Source: Enchytraeus crypticus (taxonomy: Eukaryota; Annelida; Clitellata; Enchytraeida; Enchytraeidae). Taken from it: 64,000 nt of DNA. Of this stretch, positions 1 to 12,503 are shown piece after piece. The notes under the pieces were generated by a model. The model was not told the DNA's origin and did not search any database. It saw nothing but the letters and a program-made list of their open reading frames with translations. The first letter of the stretch is position 1; every line of letters begins with the position of its first letter. Location: positions 124,001 through 188,000 of the forward strand of contig CAJHZI010000713.1 in NCBI GenBank assembly GCA_905160935.1, read 5' to 3'. Both the position numbers and the translations under genes were made by a program.

Positions 1-86
1 GGAGGAGTGCGGAGCTGGAGCGACCAAGCTGATGGCGGAAGAACCCTACTTCGTGGACTTCCTAAGGGATGCCCCTGAAGCCACAG
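1..86 (+). CDS. DNAH5/DNAH8: Dynein heavy chain exon 1 of 28 (5' partial)
   Basis: The window opens inside this exon, on the last base of a codon. It encodes residues 1-28 of the visible fragment, including [19 protein letters not shown], the stretch just before AAA4 in DNAH5/8 proteins. It ends at donor cacag|gtctgc in phase 1, matching the next exon. Confidence 0.88.
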
Positions 87-2937
87 GTCTGCTATATACT
101 GCCAGTCTATTTCTTTCCGTTTACCGTCTGTTTGATCGCCACTGACTGGAGCCAGTATGTGCCAGTATGTGTTAACGTCAGTTTCCTCACTCGAAAGCAA
201 TGTCAGTGAAGGGCGAGCCCAGGATTTGAGCCCTGCACATACTGATCCGGATAGAAATGTGTGAAAGAGGAGAGAGAGAGAGAAATATATTGTAAAAAAA
301 AATATTAGCGTTATTTTCATCGTCTAAAGTAAATAATAAACTAGAAAGCTAATATTAACGTGAGTTTCCTCACTGGTCAAGCGCCTAATTGACTCACGTT
401 TACTATATTCAGGAGATGAACCCGAGGACGCTATATTCGATGCGCCAAAGATCTACGAGCCCATCAGGGACTTCCGGCAGCTGACAGATCGTCTTCAGAT
501 GTTCCAGGCTCAGATGAACGAGTCCGTCAGAGGTTCCAACGTCGACCTCGTCTTCTTCGCCGATGCGATGACTCATCTCATAAAGATCTCGAGGATTATT
601 CGCACGGCCAAAGGCCACGCCCTGCTGGTGGGAGTGGGCGGGTCAGGCAAGCAGAGTCTCACCCGCCTGGCGTCCTTCATCGCTGGGTACAAAACTTTCC
701 AGATCACTCTAACGAGGTCAGTACACGCAGGCTTATATAAAAGAGCTAATGTCAGTTTCCTCCCTCGAAAGCGATGTCAGTGACGGACAGCCTAGGATTT
801 GAACCACGCACCTACTGATCCGCAGTCGAATACTTTACCGACATCGCCACTAGCTCCAGCCAATGATATATTGATGATACTTTAGTTGCAAAGATTAGTA
901 GTGTATAGCGTTTTGTATAATTAGATGTAGTTTTAATAATTTTCATAATATTATAGCAATAAGAGGACTATTGTCATTTGGCTCCGTGGTCTTCACTTTT
1001 ACTCAGCTGTCTATGCTAAAGCTGCTTCACTTGTAAGGCGACTTAGCGTAGACCACCAGGCAGGCAGGCAGGCAGGCTAGAGAGCACTCCTCGATGGTTT
1101 CATGGGCTGAGATTGGCCGTAGTCACAATGTGGTGAATCATGAATATCCTGCGAAACTCATTTTCTCTGCATCCACCATGACCCGTACGGAAACGATATA
1201 GGAGATGATGTACAATGTATGTACATAATGTATTACATACTTCTCAGCATAATTCTTTCCAGTACCTTATAACGTACACTCATTGGTGAAAATGTTAATG
1301 ACAAGGTTATTTTTTGCTGCGACTAAAACCAGCATTTGTACAGATTCACAAAATTGGGCTGGAAATGTTATGCCAATTGTACTATTAAGTACGTCCTAAA
1401 TCACTAGTAGGAATCTTTGCCTGAGTAATAGAAATGTCTCATTTCAAAGGTTGCAAGCTCCTTTCAGTTGATGATATGGCTAAATTATTCATTGATTTTT
1501 AGTTATTTGATGGACTGATTTATTAATTAAATTGCTTAAGGATTGACAGATTAATTAATTTATTAATCTCTCAATTTATGGATTGATAGTTTTAAAATTA
1601 AGAAAAATTACGATTGATTAATTAAAATTAAAATCTTACAAATTAATTTAAAAATTAACATTAATTAATTAATTAAAAATTAATTAAAATCAAAATCTTA
1701 ACTAAAATTGATTGATTGATTGACTGGTTGCTTCATAGATCATATGGTATAAGCAACCTAATAGAAGACCTCAAGATCTTGTATAGAACCGCTGGTCAAC
1801 AGGGTAAAGGAGTTACCTTCATATTCACAGACAACGAGATCAAAGACGAGGCTTTCCTGGAGTATATGAACAATATACTCAGCTCTGGGGAGGTAATATA
1901 TAGTAGCTTGTGTAGCCTAGTCGGCTGCATATTTCTTGTTTGACACGACGCTAAGGTTTCAGTTCTCAGCCGATCCTATTTGATCGGCTGGCATCTTTCA
2001 TTCTGAAATTCTATGAATATTAACTTCCAGTTTGCCACATTTAAATATTTGAATTCTTTATGAACTCGTAGAATTATTATTATTATTTTTATTTTTATTT
2101 TTATTATTATTATTTAAATTGCACTGGGCTGTATAGGGCCCTGGGCAAAAAATATGATACAAGAATAATAATGTGAAATTCGTCATTTATGTTTCCATTT
2201 AAACACAGTTTTGTATTTTGTTACTGTTGTGTTGATATTTATCCTTGTTTCATTGCAATTTTTGTTCTATATTGTGTTCTATAAACTTATTTTTAGCATT
2301 TCAGCGTTGCAATGCAATTTGCTACATTAGGGCTTTCGTTTAAATGGCCGTAGTGAAAATATTATGGAAAATCATCCTAGCTAAGGGGATATAAATTTGA
2401 GAATGTTGACGAGTATTATTTCTGTTTGTAAAATATAATTCGTTAAGTGATAGTAAGGACACCCGAAAAACTAGCCTTTTCTTTCTACGAAGTTCAAGCT
2501 GTCATTGGCCTCTTTAACCGAATGTACTTGATGAGGTGGTTGATAGATTTTTTATTTATGGGTGAGATAACTGAAAACCCATGACACCAGAATGTTTGAC
2601 TGATTGATTTATACTGTTACTTGTTTGACTTTTGACTGTTTGTTATGTCCCTATGTCCCTCGCTACGGTTATAGGTTCTGATGAATACTGTACATGTATA
2701 TGTCTGTGAGACTTTATCGATTGTGTATTTCGAAAGAGACATAATGGTAGAGGGATATACATGTAGGTTAAATATGGCATTACATTTATTTATTTATTAT
2801 ATCTATTATTGCATATAATTATGTTTTACTTTCGTTGGAATTAAAAATAGTGACTGAAGAAATGAGTGAGACTCTAAGAAAATGACGAATTAAATTAATC
2901 CTCTCATTATCTCCTTAGTTCTATATCCGCTTCTCTC

Positions 2938-2990
<53 letters not shown>

Positions 2991-5748
2991 CTGTATGAAC
3001 CTACATGCACGACGTTGAAGAGTGTCCTTACCTGTAAGTTTGTGTGTGTGTCTGTCATTCTGTAGGTGTCTAACCTATTTGCACGAGATGAGATGGACGA
3101 GATACTTCAGGAGTTGATAGGACCTATGAAGATAGAGCTACCACGCAAGCCACCGACCAACGAAAACCTCTATGAGTTCTACATGAGTCGAGTGAAGAAA
3201 AACCTGCACGTGGCTCTTTGCCTCTCTCCGGTCAGACAGTATTTTCTATTAGTAATAATAGTTAATATTAATAGTTGACAGTATTATCTATCTATTAGTA
3301 ATGTTTAACCTCATGATTCCCTGTTTTAACTTTTCCAGTTTGAATTTGCTGTTCGCTTATTTTTTATTTTGTCCAATTAATTCCTGTTTAAATGGCATTA
3401 ATTATTTGAATTAAATAATGTTACTTAATATATAAATCTTTATTCGCCACTTGGGCAACCAAAACACACACAGAAGAGGAACAGAAAAACGCAAACGCGC
3501 AATAAACAAAGAAAATTAAACATAAAGAAAAAAACAACAGACTGCACCTCTAGAAGCATGCAACTATAACACCAATATCATCAATATTGAAACCGCATAG
3601 GTAACATTTGACAAATTTCCAAATCTATAATTATTGGGATGATATGCCATTTTTTTGTTTCAAAATTGTTTCAAATTAATGTTATCATGTTAATGTTATA
3701 ATGTTAATGTTATGTTATGTTATGTTGTTGTTGTTTTCTTAATGTTATTTGAAACTTATTCTTTATTTATCTTGTGTTTTTCAATTGCTGATCGTTCACA
3801 GTCTGATATACGCTAACTATATAGGATGGCTTCAAACAGTGATAATTATTAATAAGGAAGGTTATGTGCGGGGTTCAAATCCTGGGCTCGCCCGTCACTG
3901 ATATCGCTTTCGAGTGAGGAAACTGACGTTAGCCTTAGCTGTACCAGCTTTAATAATAAGGAATGCTCACATCAACATTTTATTTGTAATATCACTGTAG
4001 TGCCGAACTGTCGATGTCTTGTTCCCATGCCGCCATCCATAAGAATTGTGAATTTGCCTGTAACTAATGCATCAAGACAACAAATTATTTACGGATTACT
4101 ATGCCTGGAAAGAGGTAGGATGTAGTGTGTTGCAACGATAGCCCATCAAAAGTCAACAAGTCTTCTCTTCAATACTACTCGACACACTCGAGCTACCGTC
4201 AAAGAGAGTAATTCACGCTTGTTATAGCTTTCAAACGAAAAAGCACGCGGCAGTCTAGTATTGAAATGAATATTAAGACAATCTTCTGCCAGAGTAAAAC
4301 GATGAGCTACGAATATTTAAGCTGGAATTTATAAAAACGGCATGTATGTTAGCAAACATTGTAAGGAAAACGCGGACAAGGTTTTAATTTAAATTTTATG
4401 CTACAAAGAAATGGTGTTTTGTGTGCTAAACCGGATATGCAGAATATTTAGGCGATCAACCATGATGGTCTGATATTTAGGATGGCCTACTTCAGTTTTT
4501 ATTAGCTAGTCATTTACGAAATTTTTTCGTTTAATATAAAACTGTTGGGCAATGTTTTCATTTGATTTTTTGCAATTTAATCAATTGGCATGCGTATAGA
4601 AGATGATGACCTCTGGGATTGCCAACAGTAATATCTCTAATAAGCTGTGGGAAATTAAAGCTTGATTTAATCGTCTGTGAATATAGTGTGCTTGAATTTT
4701 CCGTACCTAACTGTTGTCTCTAGCTAATTAATACGTGTCTTCTAATGATTTCTATCATCTTTCCCGTTGTTTGCTTAGTAATTTCTTATTACTTGCACTA
4801 TTTACGGTTGGTCTTTTATGAACTATCCCGAACACAAAACAGACAAACATTTAATTATGGTATGGCTTATTAGGCTAATTATAGTGCTTCCGCATAATTC
4901 TACGATGCAACCATTATTTTAAATTTGAAAGCATCTTCTATGTTGAATTTCAATGTCAATATTTGATGTTAATTCATATAATCAAATTATAAAGTGTTCT
5001 TATATTCCGGGCATTACTGACGTGTTAAAATAAATTAGTTTATACCTCCCATGCTTTCATCATTTCTTTTAGCTGCTTTTAGCCTATTGTAAATTCCAAT
5101 AATTCCACAAAGTTCCAATGTTTTCACGATGTTTCAATGTTTCCACAATATTTCAATGTTTCCATAATGTTTCTAAAATGTGCTAATTCCGCAATGTTCC
5201 ACTATTTCCACAATGTTTCACTTTTCCCTAATGTTCCCGCACTGTTCCAATGTTTCCACAATGTTTCATTGTTTCCACAATGTTCCTATAATATTCCAAT
5301 GTTTCCACAATTTTTCACTGTTTCCACAATGTTTCCCGAATGTTCCCATGTTTTCACAATGTTTCACTCTTTCGATAATGTTTCCCGAATGTTCCCATGT
5401 TTTCACGATGTTTCACTGTTTCTACAATGTTTCCGCAATATTCAAATTTTTCTACAATGTTTCACTGTTTCCACAATGTTTCCACTATGTTCCCATGTTT
5501 TAATAATGTTCCAATGTTTCCACAATGCAGGTTGGAGAAAAGTTTAGAAGTCGATCCCTGAAGTTTCCAGGATTGATCTCAGGCTGCACGATGGACTGGT
5601 TCCAGAGATGGCCAAAGGACGCCCTGGTGGCCGTGTCCAACCACTTCCTGTCCAACTATGACCTCGTCTGCTCTGACCAGGTCAAACATTCCGTTGTGGA
5701 GGTCATGGGAGAGTTCCAGGTTTGTACAGTGTTATTATTACTTTACAC

Positions 5749-5779
<31 letters not shown>

Positions 5780-8700
5780 TTCCCTTGAATCTCAGTTCAA
5801 CTAGGGTCGTGATATGAATTGACTGTCTCAATTCCTCTCTGTCCTACATCATCATTACATGTACTTTAAATTTTTATTTTTATTGCCACTCTTTCTCTCT
5901 CTCTCTCTCTCTCTCTCTTAGTGCACTGTTTATTGGCTGGTCCATAGCTTATAATTCTTTCAAATATTTCTACTATACTCTGATTTGACACAACAAACAC
6001 GTAGTTTAAGTATAAAAAGTGAAAGCAATACATATGAAAGAAGCCGGGAGGTTCCTGAAGATTCCAACATTATTGCCATTATCACTATTATTATTTTTAA
6101 TTTTTAATTTATATTATTATTTCTATTATTAATTTTGAAAACTAATATGGAAGTCTTGTGGATTAAATTGGACGTCGAGATTGATTTATAGAAAATGTTT
6201 TAACAATAATATATTGATTGCATCGGTTAGGATATGATAGCGGAAATGTGCACGACGTACTTTCAACGGTACAGACGTCAGACGTACGTAACGCCAAAAT
6301 CATTTCTATCCTTCCTTGGAGGCTACAAAGCCACGTATGAGTCCAAGCGCAACGAGATCGGTGTATTGGCTGATCGAATGAACACAGGTATGCGAGATAA
6401 TTAAGTGATTAATTAATTAAGGTTATAATTGCTAGACAAGTATTATGGTAATGAGAGTTAACGAAGGCATTGGGGACCCACCTCGTCAAAAGCCTAACCC
6501 CGAAGAAAAGAATGGTAAATCACAACCCACGCATATATGGAAATGAAGGGGAAATCGGAGGACTGAGAAGAGTGGAGGCGTTATATACAATGGACCTGCC
6601 AGTAGGCAGTGCACTAAGAGAGAGAGTTAGCGAAGTATTTAGGTAATTAGTTACACTAGGTATTTAGACGATTATAGTTAACTAGGTACATGTATTTGGT
6701 AATCATGGTTAACTAAATAATCTGGCTATGATTATTAAAAGGCTGAAGCCTAGTTTGAGATCATTTGCCTCGCTAGCAACTATATGACTAAATTTAAACA
6801 ATAAATAGCAGTAACATAAAGATACTGGATCAGAAAGCACATCATGATTACTTCATAAGACCCACTAATACGTATTGTAGTATCCAATTCCATAGTACAT
6901 TCGCATTAATAATTCGGTCTGTAAAATTCAGTCTATAAATCTGCATCTAGTGATTAAAAGTTGACATGCTCTGATATGCTTACGCCTCAGCCTATGTTAA
7001 GCATCGCAGTTATCTCGTAAGAGGGTTAATTTAAATTTAAATTTAATTTAGTTTGTCGTGCAATAAAATCGCATGTAGACATTAATGAGACATGAAATAG
7101 CTAAGTCAGGGTAAACCTTAGGCACCAAGGCACTTACAAGGACCCTCAGAAGAAATTCTATAAACTTATAAGCGTTATAAAAGATGCAGTATTAATTAGT
7201 ATGCAGATATAAAATGGTCAATGGTTAATAAATGGTTAATAAAGGGTTTACACTCATCCGAAGTTTAGTAATTAATGGTAGTATGTACTATTATGGCAAG
7301 AGATGTAGCGTTTTCTTTAAACTGTATGTTCGGATATTATGTATAGAAATCGCCATATGCTGTAATATTTTTCCTACAAAAATTCGAAAATATGTCGATG
7401 TCCTGATTTTAAATGATATTAATATCATTTATTATCATGACATCAAAAACAATAATTTGTCCTTCGGCATTGTATGAACGACTAGCAGTTTCGACATGAT
7501 GGAACCATTAAGATAAGTTTAACGCCTGTTTGTATGCCTTTTGGGATACCGTCAGAGATGTTCAGGCTAGAATTCAAACCATTGACTTCCTGTTTGCATT
7601 CTGAATAATTGTTTTTGTGCTTTTTGTATTACTTACTGATTCACCCACCTTAGCTGTTTAATTTTAAATATTTCAGTGATAACTAATTGATTTAGCTAAC
7701 TGATTGGTTGATTTCAGGTTTGAAGAAGTTGATAGAGGCGACCAATGCAGTTAATGAGTTATCCAAGGAGCTGGTGATCAAGGAGAAAGAGCTGGCTGTA
7801 GCCTCCAGGAAGGCTGACGAGGTTCTAGTGGAGGTCACCAAGAGCGCTCAGGCTGCCGAGGCTGTCAAGGTTCAGGTGCAGAAGGTCAAGGATAAGGCTC
7901 AGAAAATCGTCGACGAGATCTCGGTGAGTTTCTAAACATTTGCCTTCGATGTGTTCGTCGAACGATGAAAAGATCTTACGGCCAATCTTATTGAAGGAAA
8001 ATTACGATTCGCTTGTTCTGTGCATAGTTATTGACCTTATAATATTAATAATAATAATAACAACAATTAGAGTGCTACAGTCATCAATGATAACATCGAG
8101 CACTACTGAGAAAAAATCAAGCCGACGGAAGATTCAAAAACGGTGCAATTCCAAAATTCAGAAAATCAGTCCAAAGGCCGCGTGTTGCAGATGGACAGGT
8201 AGAAGCTTAGAACAAGCTTAAAGTGTAGCTATTGGTTTCTATATTGCATTGTTTCGTAGTACATTGTATTATAGTATATGAAATTATTGTGTATTATGTA
8301 GTATTCCATTATATTGTACTAAAATGCATTTTGCGCTGTAGTGCATCGTATAGACTCATATTTTATTATATTGTATTGCAATTATTATTATAATATTTGT
8401 ATTAAATCTTAAAAAAGCTGGTAAAGCTAAGGTTAACGTCAGTTTCCTCACTCGAAAGCAATGTCAGTGACGGGCGAGCCCAAGATTTGAACCCGCACAT
8501 ACTGATCCGCGGTCGAGTGTCTTACCGACTTCGCCACTGGCTCCAGCCAGTGGCTTACTGTTGCTCATTCTTCTATATGGGGTTTTTTATGTTTTGTTCC
8601 ATTGCATTTTATTCCCGGTTATCATGGACACTAATTGCCCTGCAGGTGGATAAGTTGAAGGCGGAGAGCAAGCTGGAGGCGGCTAGACCTGCTCTAGAGG

Positions 8701-11700
8701 AGGCTGAGGCAGCTCTTCAAACCATCAAACCAGTCCACATCGCCACAGGTGAGCCATTCCTATATTAGTAGGATCTACTTCTGATTTTTAGGAAGATCGT
8801 TTGTGCATTATTATCTTTCTTCTGAGCGTATGTCGCACTCGTTCAGCTCTCGCTTTGCAGCCTCATCAGCAGTGTTAAAGTTGGTATATTACTTATTTAA
8901 CTAGTTTAATGATAATACTAACAATAGTAGTAATAATAATAAAACTAATGATAAAATCTCTAATAATAATAATAATAATAATTATTATTATTATTATTAT
9001 TTAATTTTTATTATTTATTTACCCCGGGTGTAAAGAACCCAAAGTTTGATAAAAAAATGATTCGAGCAATATGTGCTGAATCGCTGCCCGGCTACTCGAG
9101 GGCATCTAGCTGCTTAAAAGAATTGCTGAAGCAGATGAATTAAATATTTGCAAAGTCATGGAAAGCCTTTGCCAAAGAAATAAGGTCTCTCGTTTATCGC
9201 CGGTAATTTATTATTATTACTATTAAATTATTATAATTATAATTATATTAGATTTTTTATAATTATTAACGTCACTCTTTTAAATTTATGTGTATGATTT
9301 TCTAGTTAGAACACTAGCTACTACAGATTTTTGTATTTGTTGCTTTCCAGCAAATTGTTTTGGATGTAGCCAGTTGGCGAAGTCGGTAAGATACTCGACC
9401 GCGAATCAGTATGTGCGCGATTCAAATCCTGGGCTCACCCGTCACTGACATCGCTTTCGAGTGAGGAATCTGACGTTAACCTTAGCTTTTTTAGCTTTCT
9501 CCAGTTAGGAGACTGGGGGATATATGTTTTCCTCTTTGTCTGTTGTTTTCCAGTTAGACTTGCTGGTATATGTTTTCCTCTTTGTCTGTTGTTTTCAAGT
9601 TAGGAGACTTGCTGCTATATGTTTTCCTCTTTGTCTGTTGTTTTCCAGTTAGAAGACTTGCGAACCCTCCTCACCTGATCCAGAGGATCATGGACTGCGT
9701 GCTGCTGCTCTTCCAGAGACACGTCGAGCCCGTGACCATAGACTACGAGAAGCATAGCGTCAAGCCATCCTGGGCCGAAGCCCTCAAGGTCATGGCTTCC
9801 GGAAACTTCGTCCAGGCTCTCCTAACCTTCCCCAAGGTCAGGGTCAAGACACTTAGACTTGAGTAGTTGATCTAATTCTAACCATTACGTTAGCTTCTGA
9901 TGTTAAATGTCATAGCCATTTAAGAAGCAATAGTGGATACGATTGTGTCCTTGAAACCTTCTTACCATTATCTACTGTTCCAGAAACAAAATAATTTTAG
10001 CCTTTTACTTGAGACTATAATGAGAAAAGTGCTGTTAAATTTTTATCAGCAAATATTTTTAAGTTGTGATTTTGAAATTTCCAAAAGGAATTTTCCAATA
10101 TAATACGGTGCATAAAAACTTCTTTTATTAGTGCCATCTTTAGGTTTGGCAAGAAGGAATTGTTTAGTAAATACTTTTACAGCACTTCATATTGTAATTT
10201 TGTGTAAATTAATCGACTTACCATCGATGGCTATTGTATTAATATAACCAAGAAGTTAATTACTTCATAAAACATGAACTAATATTTATTCCATTGCAGT
10301 ATATTTGCAGTATATTTGTGCATTTGTACAACTCGAATTTAATTTATGGATTCATAATATATCTACAAACATTGTGGTAGGGCATTTTTGTTGTATTATC
10401 AGAATGTAAGAAGGTAAAAATCAAAGTATTTTTATCTATATTTCTATTACTTTATTCCACCACCGTCATCATGATCAACATCATATTTCCTTGGTTCCCA
10501 GTGTAACCAGGGTCGGGATACAAATATACCTCCTCCACTCCTCTCTGTCTCATACCATGTCATTAGTCAATCCCCTATTTTTCATAGCTCTCTCAACCAC
10601 CAAATCCCAAGTCAGTTGAGGTCTATCTTTCTCTAAAGTAACTCCATTTCTTTGTATTCTACTATACCAGGAGACAATATAACTCCATCTCTTTACATTC
10701 TACTATATTCCACCAGGACACAATATAAATCCATCTCTTTGCGTTCTACTATATTCCACCAGGGCACAATAAAACTCCATCTCTTTACATTCTATTATAT
10801 TCCACAAGGGCACAATAAAATTTCATCTCTTTACATTCTATTATATACCACCAGAACACAATGTAACTCCATCTCTCTACATTCTACTATATTCCACTAG
10901 GACACAATCAAACTCCATCTCTTTACATTTTGCTATATTCCACCAGGACACAATAAACGAGGAGACGGTGGAGCTGATGAAGTCCTACCTGGAGATGGAG
11001 GACTACAACATAGAGACAGCTCGACGGGTGTGTGGTGACGTAGCAGGTCTGGCCTCGTGGACTGTCGCGATGGTAGACTTCTACTCCGTCAACAAGGAAG
11101 TTCTGCCTCTCAAGGTACGAGTGATGATTAGCTTTAAGAAGATGGGCTGGTGCTGGTTTAACTAGTTTTAGTTGTAGTTGTGACTTCAGCAGCCAAAACA
11201 TAGAACTTTGGCAGTCAGGGGCGTTGTGCCATTGAACCATTTATGCATCCAGATGAATCAAAAATATTTGTTTTGATAAAATTTTGCTGAACTTACATCT
11301 GAAATTGTATTAAATTGTGTGCTCTTTATTTCAATTATACTGATAATCGTAAGCATCAAAATTTAATATTTTGATATTAATGCCGATCACTGAAATAAAG
11401 TTGTAGCTTTACAGTTGCGCTTAAACGAATGAATGTTGACTTTGGAACTTAGTTGGAGGTTTTTGATTGGGATCAATTTTGCTTTAGTTGGCTTGTAGCT
11501 CATAATTAACGGAGTCAAAATAATAGTAGCTGTTAAATGTAATCGATTAGATTTTGTTGTCTTATATAATCTCTAATCTTCAAATACAGGTAAATTAATA
11601 TTGTTAATATTGTTATTCAATTAACATTTTTGATTATCATGTAAGTGAAACTTACACGATAATTATAATCAATAATAACCAAACGTACAAATTCAGTAAT

Positions 11701-12378
11701 TACACTGATTAATATCGAACACAATTGTAACCAGGTTATTGTAATGTGACATGTAGAGTACATGTAGTGCGTTAAGACTAAGAAGGGCAAAAGTTGAGTT
11801 TAACGTCAGTTTCCTGTATCAAAAGCATGTCAGTGACGTGGCGAACACTGCAGCTACTGATACCTGGTCGACGTCCTAGCTGATTACAGTACGCTTTGCA
11901 CGAGTCTCTTTTGTTTCTCTTGCAGGCTAATCTCTATTGTTTCTCTGCGCCTGCAGGCTACTTTCTGTTGTTTCTCTGTGCCTGCAGGCCAACCACTATT
12001 GTTTCCCTGTGCCTGCAGGCTAACCTCTATTGTTTGCCTGTGCCTGCAAGCTAACCTCTATTGTTTCTCTGTGCCTGCAGGCTAACCTCTATTGTTTCTC
12101 TGTGCCTGCAGGCTAATCTCTATTGTTTCTCTGTGCCTGCAGGCTAATCTCTTTTGTTTTTATGTGCCTGCAGGCTAACCTCGCAGTACAGGAGGCGAAG
12201 TACGAAGCAGCCATGAAGGACTTGAACAAGGCTCAGGCGACTCTGGATGAGAAACAGAGAGAATTGGATGTTGTGCAGGCATTATATGAACAAGCTATGT
12301 CTGAAAAACAGGTGTGCCGAACTTGATTAGTATATATAATGGAATAACTAATATATATAATAATATATATTATATTTA

Positions 12379-12415
<37 letters not shown>

Positions 12416-12422
12416 GAGAGAG

Positions 12423-12503
<81 letters not shown>

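Noticed and set aside
5137..5547. 136- and 107-codon open frames rich in F, M, C and S
   Set aside because: They lie in the ccacaatgtttcac minisatellite and run into the exon 5 acceptor. Composition is set by the repeat.
11921..12173. Regular spaced repeats resembling a CRISPR array
   Set aside because: Units are contiguous tandem copies with no unique spacers, in a eukaryotic intron.
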